Source: Aspergillus flavus
Lineage: Eukaryota > Ascomycota > Eurotiomycetes > Eurotiales > Aspergillaceae
Assembly (NCBI RefSeq): GCF_009017415.1
Contig: NC_092410.1
Location: 248,001 to 312,000 of the forward strand
DNA length: 64,000 nucleotides
Direction of reading: 5' to 3'
The position numbers and the translations under genes were made by a program. Below the pieces are notes generated by a model that was not told the DNA's origin, did no database searches, and saw only the letters and a list, made by a program, of their open reading frames with translations. Shown here one piece after another: positions 1 through 11,032 of the stretch. The number at the start of each line of letters is the position of its first letter. The stretch's first letter is position 1.

Positions 1-291
1 CCCGATGGCGATAAGTTGTCGTACAACTGGTTCCAGTACGAAGAACCGGGGTCCGATGATTGGAACGTGGCAGGACAGGTCCCTGCACTGAACTTGACTA
101 CAGTACAAAATGGCCAACAAGTACAGGTCAAGATTCCCGCTTCCGAGGACAGCTGCAATGGAAAGGGAGATAACCCGTCTGGTTGTTGGTTGCTGCATTT
201 GGTTCTGGAGGTCAAGGATAATGGCATTCATCCCTTGACAACTTACCGTCGGGTGCTGATCCAGACTACTAACCAGACGATTTCTACTTGA
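1..291 (+). CDS. C-terminal end of a DUF1593 (Sde182-like) protein, partial
   Basis: The frame is open from base 1 (PDGDKLSYNWFQYEEPG) to the TGA at 289-291, so only the last 96 residues are inside the window. The stretch from DGDKLSYNWF to the end (NGIHPLTTYRRVLIQ) resembles the C-terminal beta-sandwich of DUF1593 proteins, which pair a nucleoside-hydrolase-like N-terminal domain with this domain and are usually secreted and linked to plant polysaccharide use. The N-terminal domain and any signal peptide lie outside the window, so the enzymatic role cannot be judged. The family call is by motif recognition. Confidence 0.7.
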   Translation, partial: PDGDKLSYNWFQYEEPGSDDWNVAGQVPALNLTTVQNGQQVQVKIPASEDSCNGKGDNPSGCWLLHLVLEVKDNGIHPLTTYRRVLIQTTNQTIST

Positions 292-469
292 TATGTTTGT
301 ACCTATGCATGAACCTTGTAATAGATAGCGTGTCAAGTAGCAATTCAGATACACTATGCGCATAATGAAATAATGTTATGATGTCCATATTAGCCAACGG
401 GTGTCGAACTTGGTACCTCATAACGGCAAAGCCAATCATGGCGATGCGGCGTCCGAGGTACGGCGTGTA

Positions 470-2019
470 TCAGATGGCAACATCCTGGATATGCATCTTC
501 AGAGATACCAGCATCTTCTCCTGGTAATTCCAGATTCTTTCCCGATTCCGTAATCCTCTTAATTCCTTCCAGTTGCGCTTGATATCAAGGTACAGCATAT
601 ACCAATTTGTCCGTCCATAGGAGGCTTTGGTAGAGTCCACTGCGACAGATGTTCCTGAACATCGATGGTATGTGACACGATGGTGGGATGTGACGTATGA
701 GAATCCAGGACCCTATGTCCGTTATTTTTGATGTCCTCCCCGGTCACCGTGGCCCAGAAATAAGGGGATTCATCACTCCAGATCTCCCACAGCCATGGCA
801 TCTCTTCTTTCAGTAGTCGATACCAAAGAAAGACCGGCAACTGATAAAAGGTTCGAGAAACTAACCGCAAGGTCGCGATGTCTCGTGAATTCAGATAACT
901 GAGAATCATGTTCCTTATTTCTTGCGGAAGTCGACAGAAGTTATCGGAAGTGACGGCTGGCCCATTCACTGTGTTCCTCAGAGCAGCTTGGGAATTAAAG
1001 ACACCGGCCTGTAAATTGAACGATGCGTCGGTGGTCATGGCTCTGTCCAGGAGCTCCCGTAGTTTAGGCACATGATATGGATTTGCAGCCAGCCATTCGG
1101 AGCCAGCATTACACGACCACATATCGACAAACCAAGCCTCCTCCACGTCAGATCCAGGAGAGTAATAGAAGTCACGAGGGTAGCGGCCTATATTCTGGAA
1201 AAAGCTCGGTAAGCGGTCAACCTCTATATAGCCAAGGCGAAGCCGCGAGAGTTGCATATAGGTTCCGAAACACCAGGGATGAAAGGCGAATTCAGCATCG
1301 GAGATATTGTAATCCTGGTACGTTGACGTTAGCGGCAGTTAGAGGTCATTCTTCTACTTCGCTTCTCTCTTTTGTAGAAGGGAAAATTCATACATCGACA
1401 AACGGGTTAACAATACGACCATTACTCACGGCATGTCTTGCCGGTAACCAATCAACGGGGGTGGGAGTGTGATTGGAGTCGTCACGTTCTGGCAATGATG
1501 CATCGTCAATGCCCGTCAGGATGACCTTGCTCCGGCGCTCAATATCAAGATCATCCGGCTCTTGAATGTGGCTATCAAGCCTAGGAACAAGACTCTGGAA
1601 AGTCCGACAGCCCCGCATCTCTGGGGCAGATATCCGATGGCCGAGATAGCCTCCGTATGCCTGACAGTGTGGACCACCAACATGTTCCACATCGCATTTG
1701 TCTATGGCAATCCTACCATGTCTTCTCCCCATATCTCGAGTGATTGGGAGTTGCTGACCCAACACAGGGGGTTTTCCCTCCCCAAAATCGAAGAAGAGAT
1801 AAGTTTCAGTGCGAGAAGCTTCTGCGTTGTCGACTTCGTCATACTGCCGGAGAAGGTAAAAACATCCAGTATTCTCAGTGGAGCACCCCTTACCGTCGCA
1901 CCAAGCATCGACCCAGTCCTGGCTACCACCAATGTGCGCCCATGCACAGTTGGGGGGCTCGTCAGGTGTCCTGATGCGAGCGATGTTGAAACTAACTCCA
2001 CAGAGGACACACACATACT
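470..2019 (-). CDS. F-box protein with a probable frameshift near its C-terminus
   Basis: Two exons are clear: 2017..1394 (CVLCG near the start) and 1314..559, joined over a 79-nt intron with GTATGA donor, CTAAC branch and TACCAG acceptor. The join reads NPFVD|DYNISDAEFAFHPW. The F-box lies in exon 2 (LPQEIRNMILSYLNSRDIA). F-box proteins are substrate adaptors of SCF ubiquitin ligases. The current frame stops at 559, but after MDG near 610-615 a shifted frame runs on with typical family sequence (NWYMLYLDIKRNW) to a TGA at 472..470. One missing base there would explain this. The 5' end is also unresolved: an in-frame TAG lies just upstream, so either a small upstream exon splices at TTCTAG, or a (TG)n slip at 2008-2015 disrupted an ATG. 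The gene may be a recent pseudogene. Confidence 0.7.
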
Positions 2020-2864
2020 AGAAGCTGGACTGGTCAGAGTGGAAACTGAACACCATGCGGCGAAGGATAGCTTCACATGGATCAATCGCACCTCTGTGTA
2101 CCCTATAGGTGGAAGGTTAGCGACAGAGCGACCCTGCCTCAGGTCACAGTAGGCTAGCCTTACCCATTGCCTTGGACAGTACAGTATCTCCGAAAACGTT
2201 GTTCAATAGTTGTTGAGGCCTGGCGTCGCTAGGAAATGATTAGCAGCACATCAGCGAAGGTTGAATAGTGAGGTGGTAGGGATAGGGGTCAACGTCCTTG
2301 GCCGTAAGTTAGTCTTCGTAGTTTCAGCCTCATTCTGCCAGCTACGGCGCCAGCTACCAATGGAAGTTCGATATATGTCTTGACTCTTTTATTATAGTAC
2401 AAGGGCCTATCATCCAGATTAAGCAGGCGGTGTATTCGAAGTATCTCCCAGATGGTTGCCCTGATACAACAGTTTAGCATTGATAAACTGAATTCTCAAG
2501 TAGAACACTCTAGTGTGGCTATCGCTATTCGGAGCTACCTTATCACATAGATTGTGAAGGTTATTGGATTATCAAATGTCCTTTGTTGTGAAGCTGTAGG
2601 AGCAGTGGAGAGAGGTAAGACAATTTCCTTGTAAGAATGGCCTCTAAGTAAAGCTCAGAACATTTGCTCGGAAGGAAGCCGTTCAGATTAAATTAGGATA
2701 CGTTGAAACGTTTTCATCAGGAAGTGTTGATTATAATGTGTGTGTAATCTAGACAGTGATCGGGTGTGAATGCAATGCCATTCGCCTCAAAGGCATGCGG
2801 TCATCGCACCGAATGTAGGGAACTGACGAAAGAAATGTGCTAGCCGTAACAAACTACCTGCCAC
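2020..2864. other. Intergenic, 845 nt
   Basis: It holds the 5' side of the F-box gene, possibly a short first exon, and the 3' side of the phosphohexomutase. I see no supported gene, repeat or RNA. Confidence 0.5.
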
Positions 2865-4577
2865 TCAAACCGTGCGCTCCAGACTCCTCAGAAGACCATT
2901 CGGTTCAGCAACACCCTGGGAAGCGATTGCATCGGCACGCTCCTGCGTGTCAGCAACGGCGTAGATACGGAGTTCATCAGCATTGCCCGAGGGGCGGAAG
3001 TGAGCGACATCGCCGCTGGCGAAGATGATTCTAACTCCATCCGTGTAGTTCAGACGGGCAATGGAAGAGAAACCATATTCTGGGGAAAACACAGTCTCGA
3101 GCTCTTGGCGGATCTGCTCGAGTTTCTTGGCATGAGACTCCGTAACCTCGAGCTGGGCACGGCTGCCGTTGTAAGCGACAACATGATCGGCCTGATAGGA
3201 TACCTCCTGTATCGTGGACTCTGGTGGGGAGAAACGGTCGATAATCTTCAAGCTAGTTGCGCGAGGGAAGTTCCGAATCAAAGCGGCACGGCTTGCACGC
3301 TTGGGCAGCGTGGCGAACAGTTCGGGTAGGGTGATGCCACGGTTGCCCGCTGCAAACAAAGCGCAGAGCAGGGGCAAAACAGCATCACGAGTGGGGAGTG
3401 CGGTGAGGATATTATTATTACGCTCAATGTCAGAGCCAGTGAGGAAACCACCGTTGGCTTCCCATCCACAGACGCGACGGCGTCCCTTGGAGAGGGAGTG
3501 CTGCATACCAGCGATCACGTAAGGACTTCCAATCTTCGTCTTAGGTTCGGTGACACTAGCAAGCGAGCCACGATCCATGGCATCGTTAGTGCTGATAGGC
3601 ACCACGACGGAGTCGGCACCGAGAAATTCGGCGACAGTCATGCCCAACAGGTCACCACCGAAGAAGCGGAGCTTGCCTCCTTCAGGGGCTAGGATGAGAG
3701 GGCGATCGCTGTCCCCATCAGTAGAGACTACCGCGTCAAATTGCTGTCCAGTGCTGTCGTAGAGGTTCTGAACAGTGTCAAGTTGGGCTTGATCGATAGC
3801 TTCAGTGTCAATCGGTACGAATGTATCACTTCGGCCAGCAGTCACGACTTCAGCTCCAAGCTTTTCGAGGATCTCCACTAGGACGTCACGGCCAACGGCA
3901 GAGTGCTGGTAGACAAGAAGCTTCTTGCCTTTAAGTGTTTCGCCCCGGAAGAAATCCGTGTAGCGCTGGATGTACGCAGCTCTCCCTTCAGGGGCAACGG
4001 GTGGGAGGTTGGACGGGGCGCTGCGAAGCATGCCCTGTTGATTGAAAAGAGACTCGGCGTATGGCTGTGACAGTAGTTCTTCCCGAGTGACTTGGACATT
4101 GTTGTTAATAGGCTGTTCGTCCTTCTTCAGGAGCTCTCCTTTCGAAGTGTTGAGCTTGTATCCGTTGCGATCGAACGGAATGTGGCTTCCGGTAACCATA
4201 ATACTGCCCTTACCATGTTTCAGGGCATAGTAGGTCAATGCCGGCGTAGGGATAGCGCCTAGGTTGATGGGATGCATGCCTTCATCCTTCAACGCCTGCT
4301 CTACCGCTTGAGAGAGTCCTCCGCGACCCTCCTCAACATAGCTTGTGGAGCTGGGACGAAGGTCATACGCAAAATAAAAGTCATCGCCGCGCTTGATACC
4401 ACCCTCCTGTTGGTCGAGGGACTGGAGATAGCGAATCTCAGCCAGTACATTAGTGTAAATTTCCAGCTGTGTCAAATCAACCACTTTGCCACGGCGGCCG
4501 CTGGTACCAAATTTCAGGGGCACCGGCTCATAAGTGAGGTGACAGCGAAGAGGATCGGAGGCGGAAGGAGAAGCCAT
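2865..4577 (-). CDS. Bacterial-type phosphohexomutase (phosphoglucomutase/phosphomannomutase family)
   Basis: An intronless gene of 570 residues in the alpha-D-phosphohexomutase superfamily, which interconverts sugar 1- and 6-phosphates. Landmarks in order: GTSGRRG (24-30), catalytic loop TGSHIPFDRNGYK with phospho-acceptor Ser131, metal loop DGDSDRP (D287, D289, D291), sugar-binding loop GWEANGGF (371-378), and phosphate-binding loop RPSGNADELR (528-537). The length is usual for the family. The catalytic loop reads TGSHIP where most members have TASHNP, and the sugar loop departs from the GEMSGH or GEESGH of characterised enzymes, so the substrate is uncertain. No targeting signal is visible, so it is probably cytosolic. 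The lack of introns and the motif set suggest a bacterial-like lineage distinct from the usual fungal Pgm and Sec53-type enzymes. Transfer is an inference. Confidence 0.85.
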   Translation of the reverse strand: MASPSASDPLRCHLTYEPVPLKFGTSGRRGKVVDLTQLEIYTNVLAEIRYLQSLDQQEGGIKRGDDFYFAYDLRPSSTSYVEEGRGGLSQAVEQALKDEGMHPINLGAIPTPALTYYALKHGKGSIMVTGSHIPFDRNGYKLNTSKGELLKKDEQPINNNVQVTREELLSQPYAESLFNQQGMLRSAPSNLPPVAPEGRAAYIQRYTDFFRGETLKGKKLLVYQHSAVGRDVLVEILEKLGAEVVTAGRSDTFVPIDTEAIDQAQLDTVQNLYDSTGQQFDAVVSTDGDSDRPLILAPEGGKLRFFGGDLLGMTVAEFLGADSVVVPISTNDAMDRGSLASVTEPKTKIGSPYVIAGMQHSLSKGRRRVCGWEANGGFLTGSDIERNNNILTALPTRDAVLPLLCALFAAGNRGITLPELFATLPKRASRAALIRNFPRATSLKIIDRFSPPESTIQEVSYQADHVVAYNGSRAQLEVTESHAKKLEQIRQELETVFSPEYGFSSIARLNYTDGVRIIFASGDVAHFRPSGNADELRIYAVADTQERADAIASQGVAEPNGLLRSLERTV

Positions 4578-5912
4578 TTTCTTCGTTCCTTCTATGTTTC
4601 TTGCTTACTTTCTCCTTATTTCACTGAAGGGCTATGACTATTAGCTTGGAGAGACCGGTAGGAGGGGTTCTTGACAAATTGATGAAATGTTGCTATATTT
4701 ACGCTTGCGGGTATCACGTGGGACCCTCTGCTTTCAACCAGTGGCGTCCGAAAACGTGACCGACATTGAGGGACCGACGAGTGGTGATTGGTCGGGGTGG
4801 ATTACGTTATCACCACTAACTCTTTCTCACATCTCGTGACCCCGCGCCTGCCACGTTGACAGTGCATGGATAGGGCTCAACTGGTTTACTATGGAAAATC
4901 ATGTCGAGTTATTAATACAAGGTCCCACTGTAGATCATCTTCTTCACAGCTCATCAACATACTAACAGTGACCGTTTTGGTCATACATGCCTGCGAGGTA
5001 CTGGCTACCGCTCTGTATATATATAGCGCGGAGGGAAGGCCCGGCCCAGTAGCATGGATAATGTAAATCTCTGGTGTCTACGATGAAGAGCTCAGGATGC
5101 CGATTAATTGATCTCACTCGCAGGAAAATGAGCTGAAACACGTGTAGACCACATATTCCGCTCGAGAACAGCGGGAATACTACTGAAAGCCAAGGATAAG
5201 AACAAGTTCAGTGACGATGAACGAAATCTTCACGGAAACGAAGTGCACTTTCTCGGACGCCCATTCTTGATGCACTCGGCACATTTTCGCGCTGCACTTA
5301 TTATATACCCGACTGTATTCAATTCTTAGTGCTCTATAATAAGGAAAGTTTGACAGCAATTCCTACAGGAAACTTACTACACACATAACATGCATGCGAT
5401 GGTGTTGGAAAATGTCAAAAAATCAAAAATAAAACTAATCCTATACTTGCAAAAATGGCGAAAGCACGAAAGACAGGTATGTTCATTCACCATAATTCAA
5501 AACGAAGAAAAAACAGAGTATTGATCCTAGGGCCAACTAGACACGATAGTCCAGACATACATGGACAACTACAGTGAGTGACCAAGACTTGTTAAGCTAC
5601 TATAACAATAGTCCGCTGGTTACTTCCCAACCACGTGAGCCTTCGCTCGGGACATCATTCTGACATTTGTCATTCAAAACCTTTTGATTAATGACCCCAG
5701 GGCATCTCTCCTCCACAGCCGCAATATACAATCATAGCATGATGGACCTCCCTATAAGTCAAGGGTTGACTTATGTTTTGAAGGGACAAAGGACATAAGG
5801 TATTCTGACGTGATAGCATCAGCGCAAGAGCATCCCAGACGAATGGACTACCGATCCCGCCGAAATTCAACTTGACCTGATATGGAAAGGCGAAAACAGT
5901 CAAGGACAGATA
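4578..5912. other. Intergenic, about 1.3 kb
   Basis: It starts with the promoter of the phosphohexomutase. A TATATATATA run near 5014-5025 and several CACGTG/CACGTGT-like words are present, but no open frame with coding character follows them. No gene is supported. Confidence 0.5.
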
Positions 5913-6170
5913 ATGGCGAGGAGGTTCGGCTTATCAAACCCTCAGGTTGTCATGACCTCCAAGCGGGAAACGGGTACTCCTCAGTGTATGTTCCAGTCAG
6001 GCAAGCGATGCTACATTTGGAACGAGATGGATGACATGGTCTGGCAAATCACCAAGCCTGTAGGAGTGATGGCCATACTCCGCACCATGGTCACAAAGGG
6101 GGAGAAAGCTTTGAAAGTGAAGGAAGTTGAGCCAGCTGAGGATTACAACGATGAAGATGACAATGAGTGA
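5913..6170 (+). CDS. Small hypothetical protein with acidic C-terminus
   Basis: A frame of 85 residues looks coding in its second half: a YIWNEMDDMVWQITKP segment, a short helix (VMAILRTMVTKGEKAL) and an acidic tail ending EDYNDEDDNE. I do not recognise a characterised family. No signal peptide or membrane segment is seen. It may be the last exon of a larger gene, since the first about 15 residues look less convincing than the rest and an upstream intron could replace them. Function unknown. Confidence 0.4.
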   Translation: MARRFGLSNPQVVMTSKRETGTPQCMFQSGKRCYIWNEMDDMVWQITKPVGVMAILRTMVTKGEKALKVKEVEPAEDYNDEDDNE

Positions 6171-9100
6171 ATGATTGCTCATTTAATTAGGTGGTAGATG
6201 GTAACCACCGTGATAGCATTCAATACCACGTCCTTGGAGGCTTTGAGGTCCTTTCTTCTGTCGTACACCCATGTAACGCACTAAACCTTCATACACTCAC
6301 AACGTTGTTTGTATGTGAGGTAGAATAACGATGACGAATACTAGGATGGCCATCAACGGTCAACTCAACCTCCAAGCTGCTTATACTTACACACTGAACC
6401 TGTCAAAAGTCTTCCCAGTGGAGAGGAATACGTCGCTACAGCACAGCGCCCAAGATAGCACATTCATCGTGCCATCCCACCAATCCGGATGGCCATCAAT
6501 ACCTCCGGCAAGAGTATCGAGGTTTCGGCATTTAAGATACCGACAGAATGATGTGAATTCTTGGAGCGCAACTTCTATCTACCGTTTACAGCGGTGTACG
6601 GCCAATGGTGCTCTGTAATATGCAGTACGCCCGCTGCGTTTGTTGTCAAGAGGCGCCAGGGGAAGGTTCAAAGTTCCTCCTCGGGGCTAGTTCGGCGGGG
6701 CATAGGGCAAGCAAAGCTGCCACAGGGTCCTGGAGCCTTGTGCTCGACCGGGCCCTGTACTATATAATCTGTTCTGAGCCTTTAAAGCTTGCTGGATGAA
6801 GAACAAGCTATGTGAGGAAATCAAGAGAGATCAGACTTGGAGCCTTGACCAGAAGCAAATGCAAGTGAAAGAAGAGCACAAGGTTAGAAGTATTGGAATC
6901 CTTTGAATTGGATCAGGCTTTAATATTACTATGGTTTCGTTGATACTCAACTCCTGTCGTCTATGGAAAGCCGTTTGGTCGATGTGCCGAGCCATATCCT
7001 CTCCGAGTCTTGCTAAGTTCTTCATACCTCTCGGCAAACTAGGGGAAGCTACTGAGCTGATTGAACCGGCAGGAAGCGCTAACACAAGTCTACGGACTGG
7101 CGATATGCAAATGGTATTTGAGAGCACCCCAATACGATGATAGACTGTCTGGACCAATTTGAGGAAACTTATGGGACCAAAGTTTAAATTGTCAGTGCTT
7201 ATCCAAGCTCAAGATGTGCCAGATGATGCACATTGGCTTTTTGTTACTTATACGATAATGAGATTTGTCGATCTCAATCACACTTGACAGGGAACCTTGC
7301 TCACCGTCACCTACAGTAGAACCCGGAGGTCCACTGAGGGCCTTTACTATATTATATAAAACATTGACGCTCGCTATCAAAGAGGATTACTACATTATAC
7401 TCACCACAGCGATTCTCAATCCTTGCCATAAACATTGATATCGATATCGATATCCAACCAGTCCTTGAATAGGCACAAGAAGAAGCGTAAGAAGAAAGAG
7501 AAAAAAAAGATACAGACTTGTTTGTTAAAAGGTTCTCGGTGCGCGCTAACAAGAAGGATTGGGCCAGTTTGGTCTTCACTGCAAAGCTAAGAGGTAAATA
7601 GATCCACGATATAACGAAGGTTGGCTCTGGGAGTTGATCCGAACCTGGAAAGGAGATATCAATCACTTTCTCCAAGGGTACGGGCCACAGGGTGCTTCTC
7701 CTTGATGAAGATGAGCGTCATGGGTTTAGGCAACAGAAGGGGCAGTGAGTCCGCTTGGTGTATTATTCTGCCTTTCCTGATTGGAATCCTTTTGTTACAA
7801 TAATGGACAAATACTAAACGGCCTTTGCAAGTACTTATAAGGGCTTGTTGGGATCGGGTGAACGGAGTGAACTTCTACATTTGAAACCACCACCTCCCGT
7901 CTCGATGCCTGAACTTTTGCCACTATCTACTGGACAGGCAATCCGAGCCAATATTCTATTGAGAGGAGTGAGCTACAACGGGTGCACCATATTCCCTAGA
8001 ATGATACCCGGGAGCTGTTGACGCAGAATACCAGCGGTTCTCCTCATTTCGGCCAACGCGACAGGTTTTGGCGGCGGATGAACGTCATCGGATATACATA
8101 GTAGTGGCCTTAAAGTGTATATTGTTGAATTTAGCTTACTGTGGGTTACTTTAATAAACAGAATTTCTTTGTCGCTGCCTGCTATGTTCAAGACTCCCCT
8201 ACCCCAAATCCGCTTTTCGCAAATCGTCAATAAACCTAGAGATTTAACCTTTAAACACAGCCTGCATTATGCGACTGGAAAGATGACGGACTAAGATAAG
8301 CTGCATGAGACAGTTATTCTCAGGTCTAGGCTTTGTATAAAGGGATCCGGATTGTGGTGTTTCCCGAGGAAGATAAGAAACCGCATTAGGAAGGCAATTC
8401 CGGAACCGAGGGTCTAATAGGCCTGGATTGACGTGCCACGGAGCATACTTTATTCTGCATCTTGTACCTATTTGGAAAAGGCCTCAAATTTAGACTGCTT
8501 ACCGGCCGCAATAGGCAGGTGACTCCCGGAAAGATATCTTGGAGGGAGTCTTCACGATGGAGCACCACGCAAGGCTGGGGATGATCCCAGATACATATCC
8601 GATACGTCGTTTGTGCATCCAGTGGCGAAGGATGTTGTGTTTGCAACCTGTGAGTAATGCGATCAATTGTTTTATTCCCCAGATTGCTATGACCCCGGGT
8701 TCATCGAAAACCTGGGGTACTACCATAGCACTACGAGTATGGGTCGTGAAATAAAGATTCTGCTCCAGAAGAATTACAAGTTGGCATCTGACGTACATAC
8801 TAGAACTGTATTAGCAAAAATTCCAATTCTAATTGTGTAAGGGTGTGCGGCAAATATCAGCAAATCACTATCTCGTATCAACGGTATCTGGCATCAGCCC
8901 CTATCATAGTCCACATTACCCCCAGATCCCCATTCAGATCCACTTTGCTCCATCGTGCTCTGTATACTTTGCCGTTCTTTCGTCTATTGTTCATTGGAGT
9001 AGACATAGCATGTTCCCCGCAAACAATTCTGTGGCCGCTAGCCGTGGCCTTCCACACGTTCCACCACCCGCTCATATATGTAGGAACTGGCGCTCAATGG

Positions 9101-9252
9101 CGCTTATATGACTTTCTACCTTCCCTCTGAGTTTTCCATTCCTTCTAGCCACTCTTAATTCACGTTACCCCGATTTCCGCAGCTTTCAAGTCTTTGGCCT
9201 TCTCCGATCGAACCCCGTCAAACAAACCCAGAGAGAACCGACATATTAACCG
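6171..9252. other. Gene-poor stretch, about 3.1 kb
   Basis: No complete gene is supported. At 7436-7456 there is a short GATATC-rich repeat (tgatatcgatatcgatatcc). On the plus strand around 8553-8840 one frame looks coding and spans a possible GT-AG intron of about 40 nt (8650-8689). It reads GGSLHDGAPRKAGDDPRY before the intron and YYHSTTSMGREIKILLQ after it, then stops at TAA. No start or upstream exon could be found, so it may be the tail of a decayed gene. The last 150 nt hold the promoter of the downstream permease. Confidence 0.4.
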
Positions 9253-11032
9253 ATGCCTCGAGTAACGTCAAGCTCTCAAATTGTGGACATTTCCCCGTCA
9301 GGTAGTATCGTATCAGAATTGGAGGAGCAACGGAATGAAATGTCAGATGCAATTCACGCCGACGAAAAAAAGATAGAGCCTACACCAACCCGCCAGGATG
9401 CCTTTGGTGACGAGACGCATGCGGAGGTGAAGTATAAGGTCTTGAAATGGTGGTAAGAAGACGTGTGAGATTTTAGAAATGAGTCAAGATGCTAATGGGC
9501 ACGATGACTTCAGGCAATGTGGCCTGTTGATGGTTGCAGAGACTATATCCTTGGGCATCCTATCATTACCAGCGGCTATTGCGAACCTTGGCTTCGTCCC
9601 CGCAATAATTATCCTCATCTCATTAGGTCTCATAGCATCTTATACAGGCTACGTGATCGGGCAGTTTAAATGGAGATATCCTCATATCTCTAGCATGGCC
9701 GATGCCGGCGAAATGCTTATGGGTCCACTCGGCCGGGAACTGCTGTTTGTCGGCCAGATGCTCTTTCTGGTTTTCCTCATGGCAAGCCATATCCTGACTT
9801 TTACGGTCGCCATGAACACCCTTACCAACCACGGCACCTGCTCTATTGTCTTTGGTATAGTTGGGCTTATTGTTTCGCTCTTGATGTCGCTGCCGCGGAC
9901 GTTGGCAAAGATGTCCTGGCTCTCATTGGCCTGTAAGTTCCATCCTTCTAGCAAACCATTACACCTACTGATCAGATACCAGCGTTTATAAGTATCTTCA
10001 GCGCGGTTATGATCGCTATGATCGCGATCGGCATTCAGAAACCAGGAGCTGTTACTACTGCTGTCAATCACCCGAGCCTGGTAATCGGAGTGACTTCGGC
10101 CTTGAATATCGCCCTATCCTATGGTGAGTCAAACTCAACAAGGAATACAATGGACACACAGTGGCCATTGGACCCAGACACCAGAGGAAGTCAAGTCTGA
10201 CCAAACATAGCGAGCCATAACGCATTCTTTAACATTATTGCCGAATTGAAAGACCCCAAAGACTTTCCAAAGGCGCTGTCACTCTTACAATGTATCGACA
10301 TTTCCCTCTATCTCGTTTGTGGTGTTGTGATTTACCGATATGCTGGCGAAGGGGTTGAATCTCCAGCACTTGGTTCAGCTGGCCCAATGGTTGGAAAGAT
10401 TGCTTACGGCATTGCTTTGCCTACGGTAAGATCCATTGGCAAATGGTTGAGCTCTATTACGTATGGACCTCGCCAGCTAACAGTTTCAGATCCTGATTGC
10501 TGGTGTCATTAACGGCCATATCGCCTGCAAATCTATATATACCCGCGTATTCGCCGGAACCGATCGCATGCATAAGCGTGATTTCGTTGCTGTGGGCTCC
10601 TGGATTGGAATCGCTGTAGCACTATGGGTTGTTGCCTGGGTTATTGCTTCGGCCATTCCAGTCTTCAGTGACCTGCTCAGCTTGATGGTGTGTTTTCCCT
10701 GCTTGTAAAAAACGCGACCAGTTCTATACTGACCATAATCTCTAGACTGCCTTATTCGCTAGTTGGTTCAGTTTCGGTCTTCCGGGTGCCTTTTGGTTGT
10801 ATATGAACAAGAACCTCTGGTTTTCGTCACCTAAGAAGATCCTCTTGACGCTATTTAATACCTTGTGTATCTGCATCGGGATTGTAATGGTAAGTGAGAC
10901 TAATTTATACCAGTGTCCTGTGACTTTTATCTCATTAACGATATTTAGTGTGGACTTGGTCTGTACAGCTCTGGCAAGGCTATTCATGACAATCCCAGTA
11001 GCCAAAGCTTTTCATGTGCGAACACTGCCTAG
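9253..11032 (+). CDS. Neutral amino-acid permease, Mtr-like (Aa_trans family)
   Basis: Seven exons fit: 9253..9452, 9514..9932, 9983..10123, 10211..10425, 10490..10687, 10746..10889, 10949..11032. They give 466 residues with all phases consistent. The protein has a soluble acidic N-terminal tail of about 65 residues, then about 11 hydrophobic segments starting at AETISLGILSLPAAI. Family hallmarks are NAFFNIIAELKDPKDFPKA, INGHIACKSIYTRVF and the C-terminal CGLGLYSSGKAI. Relatives (Neurospora mtr type) take up neutral aliphatic and aromatic amino acids across the plasma membrane by proton symport. The last 28-codon exon is easily missed because a longer unspliced frame overlaps it. Substrate choice cannot be read from sequence. 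Confidence 0.92.
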
